Assembly: GCA_019359175.1 (NCBI GenBank) | Contig: JAHHHU010000002.1 | Location: 310,001 to 374,000 of the forward strand | DNA from: Phormidium tanganyikae FI6-MK23 | Lineage (GTDB): Bacteria > Cyanobacteriota > Cyanobacteriia > Leptolyngbyales > Leptolyngbyaceae | Reading direction: 5' to 3' | DNA length: 64,000 nt | Part shown: positions 37,696-46,265 of the stretch, piece after piece | Layout of the letters: each line of letters begins with the position of its first letter | Position numbering within the stretch: position 1 is the first letter of the stretch | The notes under the pieces: generated by a model | Told to the model about the DNA's origin: nothing | Seen by the model: only the letters and a program-made list of their open reading frames with translations | Databases searched by the model: none | Made by a program: the position numbers and the translations under genes

Positions 37696-38520
37696 TTATT
37701 TGACTGCACCAAACGTTAAGCCGCGAACCAGTTGCCGCTGACTGAGCCAACCAAAGATTAAAATCGGAGCGATCGCTAATGAGGAAGCTGCCGATAGTTG
37801 CGCCCAAAACAATCCTTGCGGACTAGAAAATGACGCAATAAACGCGGTTAAGGGAGCCGCATTCGTGGTAGTTAAATTCAGGCTCCAGAATGCTTCATTC
37901 CAAGACAAGATGATTGAAAGCAAGCCCGTCGAGGCAATTCCAGGAAGCGCTAAAGGCAACAACACATGAAAGAATTCTTGCTTTACAGTCGCTCCATCCA
38001 TACGATCGGCTTCGAGAATTTCTTTCGGGACATCTTTGAAAAAAGTGTAAATCATCCAAACTACGATCGGTAAATTGATCAAGGTGTAGATCAGGATTAA
38101 ACCGATATGTGTATCTAAGAGCCCAGAATTCCGAAACAGTAGATAGATAGGAACTAGCACACCGACAGACGGCAGCATTTTTGTCGATAGCATCCAGAGT
38201 AAAGTGCTGCGAGTTCGCTTCGTGGGAAAGAATGCCATCGCATAAGCAGCAGGGACAGCAAGCACTAAAGCGATTAGGGTCGATACGACAGAAATGATGA
38301 TGCTATTCAAGGCAAAGGCGAAATAGTTCGATCGATCTTGAATCGATGCGTAATTTTCCAGCGTAGGCTGAAAAAATAGCTGAGGTGGAACTGAAACCGC
38401 TTCCGCTTCGGTTTTGAAGCTAGTCAGAAACATCCAGAAGATCGGAAAAAATAGCACGATCGCAGCAAACCAGCCTAGAAACGTCAAAAATAAGCGGTGA
38501 TAGAGTTTACGACGGCTCAT
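37696..38520 (-). CDS. smoG: Polyol ABC transporter permease (MalG/SmoG type)
   Basis: A 274-residue inner-membrane permease with about six membrane segments, starting with WFAAIVLFFPIFWMFLTSFK typical of the MalG branch. The EAA loop that docks the ATPase reads ILEADRMDGATVKQEFFHVLLP. It lies two bases after the upstream permease gene and forms the transmembrane heterodimer with it. Confidence 0.92.
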   Translation of the reverse strand: MSRRKLYHRLFLTFLGWFAAIVLFFPIFWMFLTSFKTEAEAVSVPPQLFFQPTLENYASIQDRSNYFAFALNSIIISVVSTLIALVLAVPAAYAMAFFPTKRTRSTLLWMLSTKMLPSVGVLVPIYLLFRNSGLLDTHIGLILIYTLINLPIVVWMIYTFFKDVPKEILEADRMDGATVKQEFFHVLLPLALPGIASTGLLSIILSWNEAFWSLNLTTTNAAPLTAFIASFSSPQGLFWAQLSAASSLAIAPILIFGWLSQRQLVRGLTFGAVK

Positions 38521-38522
38521 GA

Positions 38523-39431
38523 TTAGATATCCAAACTACGAGAAACAACACGCATCAGAAAAATCGCCACAATGTTTGCTAACACCACCGCAATCAATCC
38601 AGCGGCTGAAGCTCCTCCAACATCAAACTCAAACAAAGCTCTGATGTAAATGAAGTAGGCTAAGTTTGTCGTTGCCAGTCCAGGCCCGCCAGAGGTCGTT
38701 ACAAAGATTTCTGCAAAGATTGTCAAAAAGAAAATCGTTTCAATCATTGCCACGACTGCGATCGCTCTTCCTAAATGTGGCAGTGTGATGTACCGAAAAA
38801 GCGCGATCGATTTTGCGCCATCCATTCTTGCCGCTTCGATCTGTTCATCATCTAGCGATTGAATCGCAGTCAGCAAAATCAACAATGCAAACGGTAACCA
38901 CTCCCAAGACACAATCAGGATTACAGAGAACATCGGAAAATCAGCAAACCAATCGATCGCGCCGAGTCCGAGCGATCGAGTAACGTAGGCAAACAATCCG
39001 TTAACTGGGTGCATTAATAGGTTTTTCCAAACCAAAGCACTCACAGTCGGCATCACGAAAAAAGGCGAGATCGCCAACAATCGAGCAATGCCCCGCCCGA
39101 AAAAGTCCTGATTAAACAACACCGCAAGAAGCGTACCGAATGCGATCGTAATTCCCAACACTGAGCCAACTAGCACGATCGTGTTAAAAATCGAAATCCA
39201 CAGCGATGGATTGCTCAAGAGTGCAGTGAAGTTTGCAAGTCCCGCAAAGCTATTATTAGCCTGGTTCAGTAAGTTATAGCGCTGGAGTGAAAACCATACC
39301 GTCATTACTAACGGCACGATCATCCAAAGCAACAGAACAATCACAGATGGCGCAAGCAGCGGTAGTGTCGAGACCTGTCGTGTAGTAGATGTTTTTTTGC
39401 GAGGCGGCTTCGCAACTAGTGTAGAAGACAT
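38523..39431 (-). CDS. smoF: Polyol ABC transporter permease (MalF/SmoF type)
   Basis: A 302-residue permease with about six membrane segments after a short basic N-terminus (KPPRKKTSTTRQ). The EAA loop reads QIEAARMDGAKSIALFRYITLP. Its partner permease starts two bases after its stop. A stem-loop at 39498-39528 separates it from the binding protein gene, the usual arrangement when the binding protein is made in excess. Confidence 0.92.
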   Translation of the reverse strand: MSSTLVAKPPRKKTSTTRQVSTLPLLAPSVIVLLLWMIVPLVMTVWFSLQRYNLLNQANNSFAGLANFTALLSNPSLWISIFNTIVLVGSVLGITIAFGTLLAVLFNQDFFGRGIARLLAISPFFVMPTVSALVWKNLLMHPVNGLFAYVTRSLGLGAIDWFADFPMFSVILIVSWEWLPFALLILLTAIQSLDDEQIEAARMDGAKSIALFRYITLPHLGRAIAVVAMIETIFFLTIFAEIFVTTSGGPGLATTNLAYFIYIRALFEFDVGGASAAGLIAVVLANIVAIFLMRVVSRSLDI

Positions 39432-39497
39432 AGTTTAGCAAGATGAACTGAATAAAGATTGTTTCGAGAACGTCTCAATGTTGCAGAATACTTGAAT

Positions 39498-39528
39498 TGC
39501 CCTCATTTCCAAATCAGGAATGAGGGCA
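39498..39528 (-). terminator. Intercistronic stem-loop after the binding protein gene
   Basis: TGCCCTCATT and its complement AATGAGGGCA flank a short loop between the binding protein and permease genes, with no T-run. It more likely stabilises the upstream message or attenuates read-through than fully terminates. Confidence 0.6.
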
Positions 39529-39543
39529 TCTTTCAACTACGCT

Positions 39544-40902
39544 TTAGGCTTTGATATAGCCCGCGCGTTTCATCGCCTCTTGTGTGCTGTTCTGTGCCTG
39601 CTCAAGTGCTTGATCTACAGAAACCTGCTTCGTCAACGCAGCAGCGAGCGTCTGTCCCACCTGAGTCCCGATCGCTTGGAACTCAGGAATCGCGACATAC
39701 TGAATGCCCTTGTATGGAACCGGATTCACGGTCGGCTTGCTAGGATTTGCCGACTCGATCGCGCTAAGTGCCACAGGAGCAAACGGAGCCGCTTTTTGAT
39801 AGTTGGGATTATCATAAGTAGATTTTCTCGTTCCAGGAGGTGCTAGCACCCAGCCTTTCCGTTCAGCGACTAACTGGACATACTGCTTGGAAGTTGCCCA
39901 CTCTACAAATTTCTGAGCTGCTTCAGGAGATTTGGTCGTCGAAGGAATCGCCAGCGACCAAGCCCAAAGCCAGTTTGAACCGTTTGGAGTCGTTGCGATC
40001 GGAGCACGTGCAAACCCGACTTTATCTGCAACTTGGGAAGTCTTCGGATCAAAGACTTTTCCGGCTGCCGAAGTTGCATCGACCCACATTCCACACTTAC
40101 CCGATGAGAACAATGCTAAGTTCTCGTTGTAGCCATTAGAACTTGCACCTGGAGGGCCATATTGAGTGAGCAAATCAACATAGTAGTTCAGCGCATTCTT
40201 CCAAGGAGGTGTGTTTAAAGTTGGATTCCAGTTGGTATCAAACCACTGCCCACCAGAGGTATTTACAAGCGTAGTGAAGTAAGCTACGTTTTCACCCCAG
40301 CCTGGTTTTCCTCTCAGACAAACACCATACACGCCTTGACTGGGATTGTGGATCTTACTTGCCCACTCTCTAAGCTGTGTATAGGTCGGCTGTTGCGGAA
40401 CTGTAATTCCTGCATTCTGGAATAAATCCTTCCGGTAAAAGAACATACTACTTTCAGCATAGAAAGGCAGTGCATAAAGCTTACCATCCGTTGAAAGGGC
40501 ATCTCTTAACGGCGGCAAAATGTCGTTTACATCGTAGTCAGCGGGCAAGTTATCAAGTGACTTGATCCAACCTTGTTTCGCCCAAATCGGGGTTTCATAG
40601 GTTCCGATCGTCATCACGTCAAACTGTCCGCCTTTGTTAGCGATATCATTCGTCACCCGTTGACGCAGCACATTTTCTTCCAGCACCACCCATTTAAGCT
40701 GTGTATCTGGATTGGCTTGTTCAAACTCTTTAGAAAGCTCCTGCATGATCACCATGTCGTTGTTATTGACGGTTGCGATCGTGACAGTGCTTTTACGATT
40801 TGCTTGTGAGCCTCCTCCACCCGAACAAGAGTAAAGCTGCACTAGCAAAATGCCCACAAAAAACATCGCCAGCATTTTGGCGAAGCGGAATTGCCGCATC
40901 AC
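39544..40902 (-). CDS. smoE: Polyol ABC transporter substrate-binding lipoprotein (SmoE type)
   Basis: A 452-residue periplasmic binding protein of the MalE-like (cluster B) family. The N-terminus is a lipoprotein signal with lipobox LYSC and C26 as the lipidated residue, followed by a Gly/Ser linker. Family segments include FDVMTIGTYETPIWAKQGW, LPFYAESSMFFYRKDLF, GVYGVCLRGKPGWGEN and GSNWLWAWSLAIP, which resemble sorbitol/mannitol binders rather than maltose binders. It is the first gene of the minus-strand polyol operon, read from the shared divergent promoter region. Confidence 0.92.
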   Translation of the reverse strand: MMRQFRFAKMLAMFFVGILLVQLYSCSGGGGSQANRKSTVTIATVNNNDMVIMQELSKEFEQANPDTQLKWVVLEENVLRQRVTNDIANKGGQFDVMTIGTYETPIWAKQGWIKSLDNLPADYDVNDILPPLRDALSTDGKLYALPFYAESSMFFYRKDLFQNAGITVPQQPTYTQLREWASKIHNPSQGVYGVCLRGKPGWGENVAYFTTLVNTSGGQWFDTNWNPTLNTPPWKNALNYYVDLLTQYGPPGASSNGYNENLALFSSGKCGMWVDATSAAGKVFDPKTSQVADKVGFARAPIATTPNGSNWLWAWSLAIPSTTKSPEAAQKFVEWATSKQYVQLVAERKGWVLAPPGTRKSTYDNPNYQKAAPFAPVALSAIESANPSKPTVNPVPYKGIQYVAIPEFQAIGTQVGQTLAAALTKQVSVDQALEQAQNSTQEAMKRAGYIKA

Positions 40903-40964
40903 GGTGTTATGGCTCCTTTATTGTTGAAAAAATCGAATTACAAGTTTTATTTTTTGTTCAAGCC

Positions 40965-40980
40965 TTGAGCAATTGCTCAA
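40965..40980. promoter_or_regulatory. Candidate operator of the polyol locus
   Basis: A perfect 16-bp palindrome TTGAGCAATTGCTCAA in the 157-bp region between the divergent binding-protein and dehydrogenase genes. Position and symmetry suit a SorC-family regulator, whose gene lies two genes away. The binding is inference. Confidence 0.55.
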
Positions 40981-41059
40981 TAATTAGAATAATAGCTAGC
41001 TTTATGCTGACTTATGAGGGCTAGCAACATATGTTTATAAGCTGATAGGAACAAAAATC

Positions 41060-41860
41060 ATGGCAACCGCAACATACAATTTTTCTAATAAAACAATTCT
41101 AATCACAGGTGGCGCGGGTGATATTGGACGCGCTACGGCTCACCGTTTTGCTTCAAATGGAGCAAATATTGCTCTGCTCGATCTCAATACTACAAAGATG
41201 GCAGAGGTCGCAATCGAACTAAAAGAGTACAACACAAAGATTGCTGCTTTAACTTGCAATTTGACCGGCTCTGATGATGTCGATCGAGCTTTTGCAGCCG
41301 CGATCAAACAATTCGGAATCGTCGATTATGTCTTTAATAACGCAGGCTATCAGGGCGCGTTTGCAAAAACTGACGAGTATCCAGAAGATGATTTTCAGAA
41401 AGTGATCGAGATTAATCTGGTTGGAGCTTATCGAGTGCTAAAAGCTGCGGCGCGGTGTCTAAAACAATCGGGTGGAGGCGCGATCGTTAATACCGCCAGT
41501 TATGCAGGAGTGGTTAGCCCTCCCAATATGCTTGCTTATGGCGCTTCTAAGTTTGCCGTGATTGGAATGACACAAACCGCTGCAAAGGACTTAGCTCCCC
41601 ACAAAATTCGCGTGAATGCGTTGTCACCTGCACTAATCGGCCCTGGCTATATGTGGACGAGGCAAACCGAACTACAAGCCGCAACCCAGTCGCAATACTT
41701 TGATGCTGACCCAAAAATTGTAGAACAGCAAATGATCGCCTCAGTTCCAATGCGTCGCTTAGGAAGCTTGGAGGAAGTTGCTAACGGAGTCGCTTTTCTT
41801 ATGAGCGATGAAGCAAGCTACATCACAGGATTTAATCTTGAGATCACCGGAGGGCATTAG
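41060..41860 (+). CDS. smoS: Short-chain polyol dehydrogenase (SmoS-like SDR)
   Basis: A 266-residue classical SDR. The cofactor motif TGGAGDIG is at 17-24, Asp41 at the end of the second strand favours NAD, and NNAG is at 93-96. The catalytic residues S147, Y160 and K164 (YGASK) are intact. In this context it most likely oxidises sorbitol (to fructose), xylitol or a similar polyol, as SmoS does in the Rhodobacter locus; the exact substrate is inferred. AGGA stands nine bases before the ATG. It is divergent from the transporter operon and precedes the regulator on the same strand. Confidence 0.85.
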   Translation: MATATYNFSNKTILITGGAGDIGRATAHRFASNGANIALLDLNTTKMAEVAIELKEYNTKIAALTCNLTGSDDVDRAFAAAIKQFGIVDYVFNNAGYQGAFAKTDEYPEDDFQKVIEINLVGAYRVLKAAARCLKQSGGGAIVNTASYAGVVSPPNMLAYGASKFAVIGMTQTAAKDLAPHKIRVNALSPALIGPGYMWTRQTELQAATQSQYFDADPKIVEQQMIASVPMRRLGSLEEVANGVAFLMSDEASYITGFNLEITGGH

Positions 41861-41929
41861 CAAGTTCTCCGAGCAAAAAATCTACTTTCGGGCATATATT
41901 TAGAAAAGGCTTTGCTGAATAGGTGAACG

Positions 41930-42895
41930 ATGAAAGAGTCTTTAGAGCGCTACGACCGTAAATTGGATCTTGCTGCTCATGCGGCTTGGCTCTATTACAT
42001 CGGCGAGAACACTCAAGAGGAAATTGCGACAAAGCTCAAAGTTTCGCGTCAGATGGCGCAGCGTTTGATTGCTCTTGCGGTGAGTGAAAAACTGATCAAG
42101 TTTCGCTTGGATCATCCTTTGAGTGAATGTATTGCGATCGCGGAAGCACTACGCGATCGATTTGAACTGTCTTTGTGCGAAGTTGTTCCTGCCTGTGGTC
42201 GCGATACATTTAACGGTATTGCAGTGTGTGCAGCCACTCATTTAGAGACTTACTTAGTTGCAAAAACTCCGACAGTTCTGGCGTTTTCAACTGGGCGAAC
42301 TCTCCGATCGATGGTCGAGCAGATTCCACCGATGAATCAGCCTCAGCACAAAATTGTTTCGATTCTGGGAAATCTCTCGCACTACGGTCGGGCGGGTCGT
42401 CACGAAGTTGTGATGCACTTATCCGATCGCGTTGGCTCACAAGCTTATCCGGTTCCCACTCCAGTCGTCGCAACGAACATTGAAGAACGAGAGCTTTTAC
42501 AAACACAGCGATCGTTTATTACTGTTAAAGCACTGGTCAACCAAGCAAAAGCAACCTTTGTCGGTGTGGGACAGATTGATTGGAATGCACCTCTTCATCA
42601 GGACGGATTTATCGATGATCACGAAGTTACCGAATTAATCGAGTTAGGTGCAGTGGGAGAAATCGCGGGATGGGCTTACGATCGACAAGGTATTCTAATC
42701 GAGGGTGGCACAAACGATCGAGTCGCGGGTGTTCCCCTCGAACAGTCAACACAGCGGCTTGTGATTGGGGTTGCAGGTAGCTTGCAGAAGGTAGAGACAA
42801 TTCTGGCAGCACTTCGAGGTAAATTGGTCACAGGGCTGATTACAGATGATACTGCCGCGCAAGCTATTCTTTACAGCGCTGATGCGCGAGATTAG
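41930..42895 (+). CDS. SorC/DeoR-family sugar-responsive transcriptional regulator
   Basis: A 321-residue regulator. A helix-turn-helix at about 28-51 (TQEEIATKLKVSRQMAQRL) precedes a SorC-type sugar-phosphate-binding domain: VLAFSTGRTLRSMVEQIP, GAVGEIAGWAYDRQG and the C-terminal LRGKLVTGLITDDTAAQAIL. The ligand of the family is usually a phosphorylated sugar, so xylulose 5-phosphate or a relative is a candidate inducer. AGGTGA just before ATG 41930 is a good ribosome site. It follows the SDR gene by 69 bp and probably controls the whole polyol locus. Confidence 0.9.
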   Translation: MKESLERYDRKLDLAAHAAWLYYIGENTQEEIATKLKVSRQMAQRLIALAVSEKLIKFRLDHPLSECIAIAEALRDRFELSLCEVVPACGRDTFNGIAVCAATHLETYLVAKTPTVLAFSTGRTLRSMVEQIPPMNQPQHKIVSILGNLSHYGRAGRHEVVMHLSDRVGSQAYPVPTPVVATNIEERELLQTQRSFITVKALVNQAKATFVGVGQIDWNAPLHQDGFIDDHEVTELIELGAVGEIAGWAYDRQGILIEGGTNDRVAGVPLEQSTQRLVIGVAGSLQKVETILAALRGKLVTGLITDDTAAQAILYSADARD

Positions 42896-42997
42896 GACGA
42901 GTACATTCTTCCTCTATGAAGAGGTTGGACAACGCGAACCTTTCTAAAGTGAAATCGATCGCGGTTCGTCGTCCTGATCAATTTCAATCATTAATTT

Positions 42998-44047
42998 ATG
43001 AATATTCCGGTTTCTCCTTGGGCGTTGATGTCAGAAACCTGCTTCAAGGTGCTTCCAACGGTTCGCAAAAATTTGAACCATTGGAAGCTTCAGGCACAGA
43101 AAATCCCTAATTTAGAACTGCGTCATCAAGCTTTAGCAAGTCTCTCAGACAAACAGTTTCACTGTGAAGGAGGTGCTATCTACGGATTGCTTGCCAAAAG
43201 TCACTGGCGCGAAGCCATTCAATTCATTGTGGCGTATCAAACCATTAGTGACTATCTCGATAATTTATGCGATCGTAGTACTTCGCTCGACCCCGAAGAT
43301 TTTCGCGCTCTGCATGAATCTTTGAGCGATGCCCTTACGCCAGAAGCTCCAGCTAAGAACTACTACCGATTGCGAGACGATCAAGACGATGGCGAATACT
43401 TACAGAACTTAGTTAGGACTTGTCAGAACATTTTAGGCAAGCTACCGAACTATCCGAACATTGCGTCAGTGCTGCACGAACTTGCAAGCTACTACTGCGA
43501 TTTACAAGTGCATAAGCACGTCAAAGTAGAAGAACGAGTTCCCCGATTAAAGCTGTGGTTTGCTTTGCACCAAAACCGTCTGCCTGAAATGCAATGGTAC
43601 GAGTTTTCTGCTTGCGCTGGATCGACGCTTGGGATTTTTTGTTTGGTTGCTTACGCATTCCAGCCAGATTTATCAGAGACTTTCACTCATCAAGTTAAAG
43701 AGAGTTACTTTCCTTGGGTGCAGGGATTGCACATCTTGTTAGATTACTTGATCGACCAAGAAGAGGATCGGCTGCATGGTGATTTGAATTTTTGTTTTTA
43801 CTACACCAGTCCCGACGAGATGACCGAGCGATTCAAACACTTTATCCACCATGCAAAGAGTAGCGTCGCCCAATTGCCCCATGCTCAGTTCCATCAGTTG
43901 ATCAATCAAGCATTGTTGGGCGTTTATTTGTCAAACAAGAAGGTTAGAAAACAGCCGATCGTTCAAAATATCGCTAAACAACTAATCGAGTCGGGCGGAA
44001 GTCCAGCCTCGTTTTTCTTTAAAAGTCGCCTACTTCTATCTCACTAA
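42998..44047 (+). CDS. DUF2600 / YtpB-like terpene (tetraprenyl-beta-curcumene) synthase
   Basis: A 349-residue all-helical protein resembling Bacillus YtpB, a class I-like large terpene synthase that cyclises heptaprenyl diphosphate. Matching features are LPTVRKNLNHW near the N-terminus, SDKQFHCEGGAIY, the Asp-rich DYLDNLCD (85-92), RLRDDQDDGEYL (about 125-136) and the second metal site DYLIDQEEDR (249-258) followed by GDLNF. All metal-binding acids are present. The substrate in a cyanobacterium is unknown. No prenyltransferase gene is beside it, though ispF lies 1.2 kb away. Confidence 0.85.
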   Translation: MNIPVSPWALMSETCFKVLPTVRKNLNHWKLQAQKIPNLELRHQALASLSDKQFHCEGGAIYGLLAKSHWREAIQFIVAYQTISDYLDNLCDRSTSLDPEDFRALHESLSDALTPEAPAKNYYRLRDDQDDGEYLQNLVRTCQNILGKLPNYPNIASVLHELASYYCDLQVHKHVKVEERVPRLKLWFALHQNRLPEMQWYEFSACAGSTLGIFCLVAYAFQPDLSETFTHQVKESYFPWVQGLHILLDYLIDQEEDRLHGDLNFCFYYTSPDEMTERFKHFIHHAKSSVAQLPHAQFHQLINQALLGVYLSNKKVRKQPIVQNIAKQLIESGGSPASFFFKSRLLLSH

Positions 44048-44149
44048 TTAGAGAAGCTTTGGTCTATCCATAGAGGGTTGCTTCGATTTGGGAATTTCTT
44101 TTAATCTCAGCACAACCTATTTCATTGTTCCCAAAGAGCAAATTTCGCT

Positions 44150-45265
44150 ATGTTCATGCCCCTTGATTTTCTACTGCGATCGCTAGCAGGGTTGCTATCT
44201 GTTGCCTTGCTGGGCGGTGGTGCTTACATTCTTCGGCAGTGGTACGAGGGGGAATTGGTCAGCGATCGCTGGTTATATCTGAGTATCGGACTTTTGCTTT
44301 GGTCATTTTTGGGCTTTTTACCGATGCTGCTGCTGCGTCGGGCTGGACGCGATGAACCAAAACCCAATCGCGCGAAACAGGTTAAATACCTAAGCCGACC
44401 AGATGGCAGCGAAATTCGGGTTGAATTCTATGGAGCAGAACACGCTCCACCGTTGATTCTTACTCACGGATGGGGGCCGGATAGCACTGTCTGGTACTAC
44501 GCCAAAAAGCAGCTTGTTGATCAGTTTCGCGTGATTGTATGGGATCTACCGGGGTTGGGCAAGTCTAAGAAACCGAAAAACCGGGACTACTCTCTAGAAA
44601 AATATGCTCGTGATCTCGATGCGGTGCTGACATTAGTTGGAGATCAGCCTGCGATTTTACTCGGACACAGCATGGGAGCGATGATCCAGCTAACATTCTG
44701 CCGATTGTTCCCGGAACGGCTCAAACAACGAGTAGCAGGCTTGATCTTAGCGGATGGGACTTATACAAATCCGCTCAGAACTACAGTCCTCAGTAAACTG
44801 CTGCTGGCATTGCAGAAGCCTTTGCTAGAGCCGCTGCTGCATTTAGCGATCGTACTTTCTCCCCTGCTGCATCTCACCAGTTGGTTGAGCTATCTAAACG
44901 GTACGACGCTACTAACGACGGAGATTTCCGGGTTCACAGGCAGAGAAACGCGGGGACAGCTCAATTTCTCTAGCTTGATAGGCATCAAAGCACCGCCGGG
45001 AATCTTGGCGCGAGGCGTTCTAGCGATGTTGAAGTTTGATGAGACTGCAACCTTATCGCAAATCTCGGTTCCGGCGCTAGTCGTAGTAGGTCAGTCGGAT
45101 ATTGCAACCCGATCGATCGCCAGCGATCGTATGAGTCGCGAAATTCCTCAAGGCGAACTCAAAATCCTATCCCCAGGCGGACACATGGTACTAATGGAAC
45201 GGAATCTACAGTTTGCAGAGATCGTTCAAGCATTCAGCCATTCTTGCCTGAGTTTAAGACGGTGA
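44150..45265 (+). CDS. Membrane-anchored alpha/beta hydrolase
   Basis: A 371-residue protein with two N-terminal membrane segments (about 8-28 and 42-62) and a cytoplasmic or periplasmic alpha/beta hydrolase domain. Oxyanion region is [13 protein letters not shown]; nucleophile S174 lies in LLGHSMGA; an Asp in [11 protein letters not shown] and the His in [11 protein letters not shown] complete the triad. Substrate unknown; lipid or ester hydrolysis is plausible. Its 3' end overlaps the convergent ispF by 12 bp. Confidence 0.85.
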   Translation: MFMPLDFLLRSLAGLLSVALLGGGAYILRQWYEGELVSDRWLYLSIGLLLWSFLGFLPMLLLRRAGRDEPKPNRAKQVKYLSRPDGSEIRVEFYGAEHAPPLILTHGWGPDSTVWYYAKKQLVDQFRVIVWDLPGLGKSKKPKNRDYSLEKYARDLDAVLTLVGDQPAILLGHSMGAMIQLTFCRLFPERLKQRVAGLILADGTYTNPLRTTVLSKLLLALQKPLLEPLLHLAIVLSPLLHLTSWLSYLNGTTLLTTEISGFTGRETRGQLNFSSLIGIKAPPGILARGVLAMLKFDETATLSQISVPALVVVGQSDIATRSIASDRMSREIPQGELKILSPGGHMVLMERNLQFAEIVQAFSHSCLSLRR

Positions 45266-45742
45266 AGCTTGTTCGAGTAGCACAACAGCATGAGCCACGA
45301 TCGCATCTTCGCTCCCGACTGCATCCATTTTTTCATTGGTTGTTGCTTTGACTCCAACACAATCGGGAGCGAGATTCAGAGCGGTTGCTAATCGCGATCG
45401 CATTGCTTCAATGTGTGGCTTCAATTTCGGACGTTCTGCAACGATCACCGAATCAATGTTGCCGATTTTCCAGCCTTTATCTTGAATCAATCGATGAACT
45501 TGTTCGAGTAAAACAATGCTGTCGGCTCCTGCCCATTTTGGATCAGTGGGCGGGAAATAGTGCCCAATGTCGCCTAAGCTAAGTGCCCCAAGCATTGCAT
45601 CCATAATGGCGTGAGTCAGAACATCGGCATCACTGTGACCGAGTAACCCGGTTTCATGTTCAATCTTGATGCCGCCTAGAATCAGATCCCGTCCGCTGAC
45701 GAGGCGATGAATGTCGTAGCCGTTCCCAATGCGAATTGCCAT
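45254..45742 (-). CDS. ispF: 2-C-methyl-D-erythritol 2,4-cyclodiphosphate synthase
   Basis: A 162-residue MEP-pathway enzyme that cyclises CDP-methylerythritol 2-phosphate on the way to isoprenoids. The zinc ligands are D10 and H12 (GYDIH) and the His in [14 protein letters not shown]. Other signatures are [14 protein letters not shown] and VKATTNEKM. Complete and normal length. The last 12 bp overlap the hydrolase gene tail to tail. Confidence 0.97.
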   Translation of the reverse strand: MAIRIGNGYDIHRLVSGRDLILGGIKIEHETGLLGHSDADVLTHAIMDAMLGALSLGDIGHYFPPTDPKWAGADSIVLLEQVHRLIQDKGWKIGNIDSVIVAERPKLKPHIEAMRSRLATALNLAPDCVGVKATTNEKMDAVGSEDAIVAHAVVLLEQASPS

Positions 45743-45845
45743 AAGTCGAAGAAATCACTGCGATTTTCAGAATATCTTAGTGCGAGATTGAATCTCGACG
45801 ATCCTAAATCCGATATGATCAAATCAATCCATTTCTGTTTATCGC

Positions 45846-46265
45846 ATGGCTCCGCTTCCAGAATATCGCCCGAAACAACTCTCACTTGGCCCGTTAGAAG
45901 CTGAGATTCTTCGGATCGTTTGGGAACTCGAAACGGCGACGGTCAAAGATGTTCACGATCGCATTTTGGCTGATCCCGATCGAGAACTTGCCTACACCTC
46001 AGTCACAACGGTTCTAAATCGATTGGTGAAAAAAGGCTGGCTTGCCTGCAACAAACAGAATCGATCGTTCACTTGGTCTGCGATCATTTCACGATCTGAG
46101 GCAAAAGCAATTCAAGCAATGGAACAGCTTAATCAGTTCTTAGCGGTGACGAATCCCGATGTCGTTGCCGCATTTGCGGATAGTTTGGATCAAGCAAGTT
46201 GTGATCAGCTTGACGCGATCGCGCAACGTCTCAAAGCCGTCCGTCAAGCGCGGGAGAAACAATAA
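45846..46265 (+). CDS. BlaI/MecI/CopY-family transcriptional repressor
   Basis: A 139-residue winged-helix repressor. The N-terminal part (LGPLEAEILRIVWELETATV, TSVTTVLNRLVKKGWL) is the DNA-binding domain, and the C-terminal helices (about 85-139) form the dimer. In the classical system a BlaR1/MecR1 membrane peptidase cleaves it to switch on target genes. Here the stop codon overlaps the start of an M56-type peptidase gene (TAATG), so the pair is translationally coupled. Confidence 0.92.
   Translation: MAPLPEYRPKQLSLGPLEAEILRIVWELETATVKDVHDRILADPDRELAYTSVTTVLNRLVKKGWLACNKQNRSFTWSAIISRSEAKAIQAMEQLNQFLAVTNPDVVAAFADSLDQASCDQLDAIAQRLKAVRQAREKQ

Noticed and set aside
42916-43110. 64-codon frame before the DUF2600 gene
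   Set aside because: Overlaps the conserved N-terminus of the DUF2600 protein in another frame; no homology.
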